A DNA stretch of 64,000 bases, taken from Ophioderma brevispina. Lineage: Eukaryota; Echinodermata; Ophiuroidea; Amphilepidida; Ophiodermatidae. The translations under genes and the position numbers were made by a program. The stretch is from positions 1 to 64,000 of the forward strand of contig JAMKCH010056638.1 of NCBI GenBank assembly GCA_023653785.1. The letters are read 5' to 3'. The notes beneath the pieces were generated by a model. It had not been told where the DNA came from and searched no databases. It saw only the letters and a program-made list of their open reading frames with translations. This document shows, piece by piece, positions 48,660-58,239 of the stretch (the stretch's first letter is position 1; the number at the start of each line of letters is the position of its first letter).

Positions 48660-49016
48660 CCATCACTTCCTTTTATTATAATGAAGATGGAAAGATGCCG
48701 TAATCGGCATATTCATTTCAGGTACGATCTAATGCATTGATAAGCATTACAAAATTGCAAATAAAGTCCTCCAAAATCTGACGCTACGCCACTCTGAAAA
48801 CCTGGATTGTGGTATTCTTTTCTACATTTTGTCCTCTAAAAGGTTGAAACGTTATCGTTATGGTGAAAAAAAAAATTTTGAACTTCCCTGCTATTGCAAT
48901 TGTCCCTAGAGAACGCAGAGTTGATTTATGTCATGCCCGACAGAAAAATTTCAAATCATTTTATTACATAAAGACGTAAGGATGACGTATTTGGCTTATT
49001 CGCTGTGTAATCTACT
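48660..49016 (+). repeat. diverged repeat unit upstream of the 49 kb duplication
   Basis: TGCATTGATAAGCATTACAA at about 48733 recurs at 49016. The 70 bases before each are also alike (AAGATG/AAGACG, GGCATATTC/GGCTTATTC), so a ~285-bp unit is repeated here. Confidence 0.45.
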
Positions 49017-49560
49017 GCATTGATAAGCATTACAAATATGCAAAAAAGGGATAAATTTGGGGCACTTCTTTCTGGAAATGTCCTTGTGTCTCACTGACAC
49101 TATCAGTGATTTACCCGAAAGATACAAAAATATTTGAAATTTTTAGGAATAGCTTAAAAGTGAAGGATAAGTCTGTAGGACTCTCATAAGGTATATTTTT
49201 GTAACTGAAAAATTTACAGAAAGGAAGAAAACAGTAATGTTCAGAGATATAAATCCCCATTCAATTACATGTTGTAGTAATTGTCCATACGGACAATACT
49301 GACTAAAATACCCAATTTTGTCCTTATTAGGTTGCTTCTGGACTTCCCACTTGCAGGGCATGTTAGGATACCTATACTTGTTCCAAAAATGCAAAAATCT
49401 GATTTTTGATGATTTTTTCAATTTTCTGATTCAGCAAATCACTGATAGTGCGTTTAAGCAAAATGCCCATCCATTTCTGTACAAGAAGCACTTCAAGCAT
49501 TTCTACACAATGACCTAAACCCTAATTCCTTCAGGGAAAAAAAAAAAAAAAAAAAAAAAA
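49017..49560 (+). repeat. 520-bp direct duplication, copy 1, ending in 24 A
   Basis: 49017-49536 aligns with 49853-50372 at a constant offset of 836 with only a few substitutions. Copy 1 is followed immediately by 24 A (49537-49560). The family is dispersed (also 185-496 and 2665-2795). Confidence 0.9.
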
Positions 49561-49852
49561 CCTTGGAATAAGCTAGCCCTACCAGAAAAACAGCACCTGA
49601 TGGTATCGCACTGTTCTCCAGCAGTTTAAGGAACAAGTCCGGCCAGAACATAACTCACAAGATGCTCTGATACCACAGGTATTAACCCTACAACACCCCA
49701 AAATTGAACATCCAACACCTAGACACAGCACCTTGGAGGCTGACAGCGGACAGCGGTCCTTCCCCGGCACGTCGCTGGCAGTACACGTCTACGGCCCTAC
49801 GGTAGCAATCCTTGCAAAGATTTTTTGAAAGCAAAAGACTGGCCAGACATAA
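49561..49852 (+). other. 292-bp spacer between the duplicated copies
   Basis: Unrelated to the copies, higher in GC. A minus-strand open frame (50257-49688) runs through copy 2 and this spacer but has no recognisable domain. Confidence 0.4.
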
Positions 49853-50372
49853 GCATTGATAAGCATTACAAATATGCAAAAAAGGGATAAATTTGGGGCA
49901 CTTCTTTCTGGAAATGTCCTTGTGTCTCACTGACACTATCAGTGATTTACCTGAAAGATAGAAAAATATTTGAAATTTGTAGGAATAGCTTAAAAGTGAA
50001 GGATAAGTCTGTAGGACTCTCATAAGGTATATTTTTGTAACTGAAAAATTTACAGAAAGGAAGAAAACAGCAATGTTCAGAGATATAAATCCCCATTCAA
50101 TTACATGTTGTAGTAATTGTCCATACGGACAATACTGACTAAAATACACGATTTTGTCCTTATTAGGTTGCTTCTGGACTTCCCACTTGCAGGGCATGTT
50201 AGGATACCTATACTTGTTCCAAAAATGCAAAAATCTGATTTTTGATGATTTTTTCAATTTTCTGATTCAGCAAATCACTGATAGTGCGTTTAAGCAAAAT
50301 GCCCATCCATTTCTGTACAAGAAGCACTTCAAGCATTTCTACACAATGACCTAAACCCTAATTCCTTCAGGG
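49853..50372 (+). repeat. 520-bp direct duplication, copy 2
   Basis: Continues into GGTTACTCTGAGC instead of the A run. Followed by CTTTGACCTC-type units and a (CAGA)n stretch at 50576-50592. Confidence 0.9.
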
Positions 50373-50599
50373 TTACTCTGAGCAAATTAGTCAAAATATC
50401 AACCATATCTCTGCAATAAAAAAACATTTTAAGTGTTTTACACAATGACTTGAAATGGTTCATTGAAGACCTTTGACCTCAAAATCCTTCAACATCCCAT
50501 AAACCCAAGGGTCAGATGCCCAAGTACCACTAAAATCCATATAGCCTGGTGAAAAAGAAGCATTTTGAAAATGCTGACAGACAGACAGACGGACAAACA

Positions 50600-51157
50600 C
50601 ACATCCTGTAGCAAGTAGGGTGACAGCCAGATCAACATATAACCCCAGACATAAATATATGTAAAGCTGCTACATTAACCAATAATGCATGAAAACAGCA
50701 GATGTTTGTTTTATGTAATTGTAAATGGATATAATATTGGTAATTGCAATTCTCATTATGAGCAGGTGCTACATAAGTTTTTATTGTGGTTATGGAGGAT
50801 TGCAGTGTTGTCACCAGGCAAGGCGGCACCAGACAGAGCCACCCAGTCCTTTACATCTCTGCTCGGTGCTCATGGTCAATTTCAGCTTCATCACCAAGCA
50901 CAAATTTCTTTCCCTAAGTCAAAACAATTCCATGATTGTCCATGAAATGAAGTACTTTTAGCAGTAGAATATGAAAATTGTGGTAATGTTTTTTGAGTCC
51001 CTAACTCCTTGTTTTTTTACTGAAAACCTCTACATTCTAGGCTTCACCGGTCAAAAATTACTACCCAGTCCTAAAAATGGTCTGGTAACAACCCTGGGTG
51101 GATTGTAAACACATTTGCTTCTTTCCTCCAGGCAGAAATACTGCATATGTTAGAGAT
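50600..51157. other. no recognisable features
   Basis: Nothing supported. Confidence 0.4.
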
Positions 51158-51550
51158 TAACCGATATTTGTATCGGACATCGGATCGGGGGCCGATTTTG
51201 CACAATCGGCAAAAAATCGGATCGGCAAAAATGTGTCAGAGGCTGCCAATTCTCAGTCGATGTATGAATGGATGGGACGAAGTATAATGGGTACTTTTTC
51301 CAATGTTTAAGTAGAAACATGACACAAGAGTTGTTCAAAAAGGTAACCTTTCCTCCGAAATTCCTCATTGGAACATAAAGCAAATGTGGACCGTACAGAT
51401 TTATAATCATGGTCGCCAATTCCTAAGTTTAAGAAATTGAACTCGGTGAGATCTTCAATATATGGGGCAAATCATCGGATCGGTGGATCGGCCGATACTA
51501 CAAAACAATTATCGGCCATCGGATCGGCAGAGGACACCCTGGATCGGTTA
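51158..51550. mobile_element. ATCGG-rich foldback element
   Basis: Ends TAACCGAT and ATCGGTTA; subterminal GGACATCGGATCGG and CCATCGGATCGGCAG clusters at both sides, with GGCCGAT motifs. MITE-like, no ORF. Confidence 0.6.
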
Positions 51551-52049
51551 CAATTTGTAATTTGACTTCAACTTTGCCAATAAAGGCAATTTAATTAATA
51601 TTTTAGCCTATTTTACAATGTTACATCTTTAGTCAAACATTGGTTACATTCAGACTATGCTCTTGGAATAAGAGCAATAATTTTTTAACATTTCCGGATT
51701 TTTTTTAAATTTATGGCCAAAAATCAGGAAATTCCCAGAACAAGTTACATCTTGCTATTATCTGGGAAGAGCAATTTGAAGAAGACAGAAGAAATTTATC
51801 AAAAAAATCGCACACATACATGTACTCGGATATTATAACAAGGTCCACTTCCAGCAGACAAATTCTGAGGAGACAAATAGGAATTGTCACAAGCAAGCCA
51901 CCAAAAAATCACAAGAGTAGGATGAAAATTGGAAAATTTGGGGGAAAATATATTTTTGTCACTGTTTCAAAAGAAAAATAGCTATAAACTTCTAGTACTA
52001 GGGCATATAAACCACTCAGAGCACTGAATCTCAGAATACCCCACAGCAC

Positions 52050-52250
52050 TGAGTGGAGAGAAACTGCACGAAGTCCCGAAGTGCGATTGCATCTAAAACA
52101 AAACTAAGACTCATATGGCCGGTCATGGGACTGTGGCCCAAAGGGCCCTTGTTCAAAGGACCCTACCCACGTAATGCAACCTTTCTCCTCCCCTGTTCCC
52201 TCATCCCTCACTTCCTCCAACAGAAACAAAGGTGGCATTCGGTATAATGA
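52050..52250 (+). mobile_element. diverged SINE, family S, copy 4
   Basis: GGCCGGTCATGGGACT, a decayed B-box (TTGTTCAAAGGACC) and a C/T-rich tail correspond to the other copies. The 5' part is poorly conserved. Confidence 0.4.
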
Positions 52251-52633
52251 AATGACATTGCATTAATTTCCTAAACAGCTCCTGCTGATTATTTTTTTTT
52301 AAATCCCAGGAAAAAACAAAATGTCACCCTTTTACACAATTTATGCTCAATCTTCATGTCTAGATTAGAATAATCTCTATTTATGGCATCTGTCAAAAAC
52401 TGAGTCGGCTAGATCACCCATCCACCCCTCCACCTCTGAAACACTCAAGGAGTAGGATATTGTGAGTGTGATGGATTAAATATGGATCAAAGATGTATCT
52501 AATTATCCAGGTGTGTTGAAAAAGTCCTATACAGTAGTAGCGTGTCACTTATCTTTAGTTTGACACAAGAAATTCATTGGGACTGTTGTTGATTCTGGAT
52601 GGTATTTTGCAAAGGGGTACTAAACATCATTTA

Positions 52634-52780
52634 CGGTGCAACAAGAGATTTGAGGCCACCCAAATATTGTGTCATAATACTATAGATTAGACACTCAATA
52701 GATTCGTACCTTGTATGTGGCTACAGACCAGAAATGTATTTTAAAGACGAGAAAAAGCACAATTTGATTTGATTATTTTG
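52634..52780 (+). repeat. family C repeat fragment
   Basis: GGTGCAACAAGAGATTT, CCCAAATATTGTGTCATAA, AGACACTCAATAGATTCG as in 45105; no right end found. Confidence 0.6.
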
Positions 52781-53500
52781 CTATATAAAAACAGAGACTT
52801 GTTGGGGTGAAGTGGCAAAGAATGCTGATGACGATACTCCATTAAACATTGGTTGGGGAGGGAGATGCGGGGAGGGGCGGGATCAGTTCTTGAAATCGTT
52901 CAAAGTGTTCCACAAGTATTTCTAGATTGCAGACCCCATACACACTGCCCAAATAAATTCAATTAAAAAATTAGTTAAAGCTGAATGGTTAAGAAAAGCA
53001 TGTGTGTTGTAACACTATATGATTGTGCACACACTAGTAAAAAACTAACAAAGTTTGAAACCTCTTAAAGGCTGACTCACAGATTTTTGGATGAGGGGGA
53101 CCTCAATTTTTAAACAAATCATGTTTTTTGTATATACAATATGCTTGTACATATACTAATCTCTGTGTGAAATAGCTAAGCTCAAATCGAAGCCCTTAAA
53201 ATCACAACTTTGTTATAAAATTCCGGATCCGGAATTTTTGTTATACACAGTATCCTATGGCACTGATATGCTACACATAAATAATTACTGCATGAAAATG
53301 AAAACTCCGATTCATCTCAACTTTGGAATTGAGCATTTTAGATGACAATCTTTAGTCCCAATTGACTATTTTTAATTAATACACAAAAAATATATTTTAT
53401 TTCGAAATCTCTGAGTCAATGAAGCATGTGTACACACTAATGAATCTCTTCATCGAACAACCATTCCCTCATTCGAAAGAAGCCAATTTCTTTTGTTGAA
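52781..53500. other. no recognisable features
   Basis: Nothing supported. Confidence 0.4.
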
Positions 53501-53504
53501 TTAA

Positions 53505-54021
53505 AGCAATATTGGCACATTTTTTGAAGAGCGCCCCCAATTTCAAAATTTGATATTTTGCACAGTTACTTTGGTAATTGTCTAGGAAACTATACCTGCG
53601 AACGAGAATGCTAAAAATGCGTATTTATCACAAAATAAGCGATTTTGTAATCAGAATTGGGATCCCAGATTGGACTTAACGGCAGAGTTGGAAATGCTAC
53701 GTTTATGTCCGTCCATGATGAAATAACTTGACTTGCCCGAACTATTAAAACAACTAATAGATGAGCGTAGACACGTACATGGCGCTATTTCCCGGCTATT
53801 TCACATTGGGAGGCTGTTTCCAGCAGCCGTTGAATTATTATTGGGGATCCCCGATAATAATTATTCTAGTACAAAATTCCTTCGTTTGTGACACATAGAC
53901 ATTTTCGAGCTTAACCATTCACAGGTATAGTTTACTAGCCAGTTACCAATGCAACCGTGTAAAAATCTCCAAATTTTTGAAAAATTGGGGGCGCCCTTCA
54001 AAAAAATGTGCTAATATTGCT
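53505..54021. mobile_element. TTAA-flanked MITE, family B, copy 2 (517 bp)
   Basis: TTAA at 53501-53504 and 54022-54025. Termini AGCAATATTGGCACATTTTT and inverted equivalent, then GAAGAGCGCCCCCAA. The centre is TTGGGGATCCCCGATAATAA-like. In inverted orientation relative to the 22411 copy judging by internal landmarks. Confidence 0.9.
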
Positions 54022-54025
54022 TTAA

Positions 54026-54465
54026 GCAACCCTAATCTTCAACGAAATAAGAGAAGTGCGTTACACATAACGCTTGCCAGTTTTTAATCTTTGTTAAAAC
54101 CTCATCGAAATAAGAGATCTGCTAGTGTGTACAGGGTCCCAAATACATGTCATATTTACAATTTGGTCAATGCCTAATGCTAATCAGATACATTTCTAAC
54201 AGTCGCAGTAATTCATGATGTTGTTCATACAAGGTCACTAAAGGCTTACATTGATTTTTACACACACGATAGATATTGAGGAAGCATTGATGGAATGACA
54301 CCTTGAAAGCTTGTTTACCTGCCAATTCACACCTGACCTGGTTATTGCTGAATATTTAATCAATTGTTTAACTAGAGCACCAATGGTTCAGTGACGCACA
54401 CTGTAAAATGCACTGCTAATCACTCAAATTTTAACAGTGGTGCTAATTATCACTTCATTCAACAC
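54026..54465. other. no recognisable features
   Basis: Nothing supported. Confidence 0.4.
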
Positions 54466-54468
54466 AAA

Positions 54469-54839
54469 TACCGTGTTGTTCCTAATAAACGCCCTGCTCT
54501 AATAAACGCCCCCTACGATTTTTGGATAAAACAATTCAAGAAAATGAGTTAAGCTTACCTAAATCACATGATTTAATGGCCGGGACTGTCATAATCTGTA
54601 TCATAATCGCTGTTGTCATCAATGCTTTCTGCTTCACGGCACATCAAAACTTGGACCCATGTGTTGATTATAATAGCCATGGGTTGAAATCCCCAGGTGC
54701 GTGCACATTGAACACCCTTTTATAAATTGAGTAAGGTGATTTTTGCGGGGATTTTTGACTTTCCATTTTGACTGTAATAAACGCCCCCACTTTTGAAAAA
54801 TGCACCGCCCCTGGGGCGTTTATTAGGAACAATACGGTA
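54469..54839. mobile_element. MITE with AATAAACGCCCC ends
   Basis: TACCGTGTTGTTCCTAATAA then ACGCCC at left; inverted at right as GGGGCGTTTATT then AGGAACAATACGGTA. Extra TAATAAACGCCCCC motifs lie inside both ends. Looks like a hAT-type non-autonomous element, but I see no clear 8-bp target duplication. Confidence 0.75.
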
Positions 54840-54844
54840 CATTC

Positions 54845-55480
54845 TGGTGTAAGCGGAGATGACGTGCTGAGCGACGGTGGCGTAAAACTAAGCTCATTGT
54901 CCACAAGGAAATATATGTCAAGCAGAGAATGGAAGCCAAAGATCATATCATTGCTGCGAAAAGACAATTCTTTGCTAGCAAAATTGACAATGTTAAACAG
55001 CTCTTCAATCTATCTAACCAGCTTATAGGTAAATCAAATATTCATCAAATATTCCCCCAAATGAACTACCTGACAAGTTTGGCCAAAATTTTTCCGATAA
55101 AATCAGCGATTTAAGAGAGAAACTGGACTCTCGGAATTCTCCACCACCTTCGTTTGTTGGCTATGATGGACCAGTCTTTGATCAATTTTCTTCTGTTTCT
55201 GAAGCTGATATATTAGAATTGTTGAGTAAAATGCCCATAAAAGGTTGTATCTTGGATCCGCTGCCAACTGAACTGGTTAAGGAGTGTGCCGGCAATCTGG
55301 TTCCTCTCATAACTCATATTATTAACGATTCCCTTGTATCTGGTACTGTTCCTTCTTAACTTAAACACAACATCATCATTCCCATTTTAAAGAAATCTAG
55401 ACTTGATATATCCTTAAAAACTACAGACCGATTTCAAACCTTCCATTTCTTTCCAAATACTTGAAACAGTGGTTCTTAGC
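54845..55480 (+). pseudogene. LINE reverse transcriptase fragment (CR1/L2/Jockey group)
   Basis: The translation, with frame changes and an in-frame stop, gives AKRQFFASKIDNVKQLFN, later ILELLSKMPIKGCILDPLPT, ELVKECAGNLVPLITHIIND, and after a frameshift LKNYRPISNLPFLSKYLK. This is the standard order for the start of the RT domain in CR1/L2-like LINEs. The YADD catalytic part is missing; sequence after 55480 is unrelated. A dead 5'- and 3'-truncated copy. Confidence 0.85.
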
Positions 55481-55810
55481 CAATTACCAGCGACAGCGCA
55501 AGCAATTTGAGAGTGGTGCGGCTGCAAAGACATGATTTGTAAAGCACAGAGTCCTACACAAATCCGAAAAGTCAAAGAAAAATCACAGGGAGACACATTA
55601 TAACCAAGGAACCCTGGTCATTTCTGCTATTTTTTATTAAAATATGCATTTTAGATACATTATGATATTAGGGATAGGTAAAAAATAATCCACACAGCCT
55701 TCAGTAATCTTGAGTGTTTGTAGAGTGAGACATAGGAATCAAAAGCTTCTTTGTAATTTGCATTGGGATATTTTTATTAATAAATTTGGTATCAAAAGTG
55801 CACAAATTAA

Positions 55811-56246
55811 AGCAATAATAGCACACCTTTTTAAAGAACCCCATTTTTATATGTTTGCATAGTTGTGTTAGGAATTGTCTAGTAAATGATACTTGTGAAC
55901 GGTAATGCTCCAAATTGTGTATGTTTCATAAAAGAAGGGATTTTGTGATTAGAATCGCAAATCCTCGATGCAACAGTGACCCTGGAAACGCAAAATTTCT
56001 GTCTGTTCATATCACAAAAATTAGCTAAAATTGCCGCAAATTGTCTTTCGTGAACTGACGGAGCAATTAGCATTAACAAGTACACGGTGCTATTTCATAT
56101 AGGAAGAACATTTCCAGCGGTTGTTGAATTAGAATCAGGGATCCTTGATTTTAATTATTCTAATTACAAAATTTCCCCTTTGTAACAAATAGAGATTTTT
56201 ATCATTCACAGGTATAGTGAATTACCAACATTACCGACTCAAAATC
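55811..56246. mobile_element. TTAA MITE, family B, copy 3, right end missing
   Basis: TTAA|AGCAATAATAGCACACC at 55807. Internal landmarks (GGAATTGTCTAGTAAA, GGGATTTTGTGATTAGAAT, CATTTCCAGCGG, TTCACAGGTATAG) follow the same order as in the other two copies. The terminal inverted end is lost in an A run at about 56250. Confidence 0.75.
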
Positions 56247-56396
56247 AAAAAAAAAAAAAATGTAGATGCATGGGCTAAAATGCAATGTAAAGTGTCTTAT
56301 GAGACTAATCCATTAAATTAAGAACTGAAAAGAAAATGATTGCGTGCATGGTGAGCATGATGAATTTAGTAGGGTCAATTCCATAGACCTAGAATT

Positions 56397-56475
56397 AATA
56401 ATAATAATAATAAGAGTAAATTGCATTTATATAGCGCTCCACAGAGAACACAGCGCCTTACAGCAATACTTAAAA
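56397..56475 (+). repeat. (AATAAT)n with GCATTTATATAGCGC dispersed motif
   Basis: The AATAAT run and the block TTGCATTTATATAGCGCTCC followed by GCGCCTTACAG. This pairing recurs in invertebrate and fish repeats; class uncertain. Confidence 0.5.
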
Positions 56476-56535
56476 TGCAAAATTAATAATAAACATGAAA
56501 TATAGCATAATAAGTATCAGGAAATAAGTGGATCT

Positions 56536-58156
56536 GGAAAACAAAGACCGAAGCCCTAAGACATCAATTTTGTTCTATGACTAAGTATTTTTGTAGTCTT
56601 ATGTCTTAATAGGTCTTTGATTTCCAGACACCTACACACAGGTTTAGAAAACAAAGACCGAAGACATAGGACATCGGCTTTGTTCTACGACCTAAGTAAT
56701 TTTTGAGTCTTATGGCTAGGTCTTCTGGAAACATAAGACCAAAAACCTAAGACATCAATTTCTTTCTACGACTTTTTTTTTTGTCTTGAGGTAGTGAAAT
56801 AGTGGACGATTGATAGATGGAATGAATGATTAATTGGTTGAGTGATTGACATTGATCTCATTTTATATCTGTCATATTTGAGTCTTATGTCTTTGTTTTC
56901 CAGACACCCACACACAGATTTGGAAAACAGAGACCGAAGACAAAAGACATCGATTTTGTTCTACGAATAGGTCTTTGTTTTTCCTAACACCCTAATTATA
57001 AGACCGACTGACCTAAGACATCAATTTCTTTCTACGACTAAGTAATTTTTTAGTCTTATGTCTTTGGTCTTCGGTCGTAGGTCTTATGTTTCCAGACAGC
57101 CGAAGATGGGTACATGGAATGAATGATTAATTGGTTGAGTGATTGACATTGATCTTATGTCTTAGGTCTTTGTGTTTCCTGACACCCACACACTGATCTG
57201 GAAAACAAAGCCCGAAGACCTAAGTTCTACGACTAAGTATTTTTGTAGTCTTATGTCTTAGGTCTTTGTTTTCCAGACACCCTGGAAAACATAAGACCGA
57301 AGACCTAAGACATCAATTTCTTTCTACGACTTTTATTTTGTCTTGAGGTAGTGAAATAGTGGACGATTGGTAGATGGAATGAATGATTAATTGGTTGAGT
57401 GATTGACATTGATCTCATTTTATATCTGTACTGTAGTGTCATATTTGAGTCTTATGTCTTAGGTCTTTGTTTTCGAGACATCCACACACGGATCTGGAAA
57501 ACAAAGACCAAAGACCTCAGACATCGATTTTGTTCTACGACTTAGTAATTTTTGAGTCTTATGTCTTAGGTCTTTGTTTTCCAGACACCCACACACAGAT
57601 TTGGAAAACAAAGACCGAAGACATAAGACATCGATTTTGTTCTACGACTAAGTAATTTTTTAGTCTTTGGAAAACATTTCCAGACACCCACACATGGATT
57701 TGGAAAACAAAGGAACGAAGCACATCGATTTTGTTCTACGACTAAGTAATTTTTTCGTCTTATGTCTTAGTCTTGTTTTCCCGTACAGCCCTGGAAACAT
57801 CAGACCTAAGACTCAATTATTTTTACGAATAAGTATTTTTTAGTCTTGAGGTAACGGACCAAATAGTGGAGATTGATAGATAGAAGAATGATTAATCGGA
57901 TTGAGTGATTGACATTGATTCATATATGTCATATTGAGTCTTATGTCTTTGTTTTCCAGACAACCCACACAAGGACGGAAAACCAAAGACCGTAGATATA
58001 AAAGACATCGATTTTGTTATACCGGGACTAAGTATTTTTCGAGTCTTATGTCTTAGGTTCTTTCTGGAAAAACACAAGACCGAAGACCTAAGACCATCAA
58101 TTCTTTTACGACTAAGTAATTTTTGTCTTAGGTCTTCGTGTCTTATGTTCCAGACA
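56536..58156 (+). repeat. 1.6 kb tandem array of hairpin-forming units
   Basis: About a dozen units. Each has a left arm built on GGAAAACAAAGACCGAAGAC, a loop with ATCGATTTTGTTCTACGAC (or ATCAATTTCTTTCTACGAC) and AAGTAATTTTT, and a right arm ATGTCTTAGGTCTTTGTTTT that is the complement of the left. Linkers are AGACACCCACACACAGAT. A longer linker (GATAGATGGAATGAATGATT, AATTGGTTGAGTGATTGACA) recurs near 56800, 57115, 57360 and 57880. Arms of the best unit pair at 26 of 27 positions. No ORF runs through the array. Confidence 0.9.
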
Positions 58157-58239
58157 CCCATAAGAATGTGCCTTCTCTTATTATGTTTCAATGGGACCAA
58201 TGACATGAATGATTTGTCACCAAATCGACGCTTCGAGTA

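Noticed and set aside
49688..50257. 189-codon minus-strand ORF across copy 2 and its spacer
   Set aside because: The copy 1 version ends after 92 codons and the 0.2 and 2.7 kb relatives do not keep the frame. No domain seen, so probably chance in a repeat.
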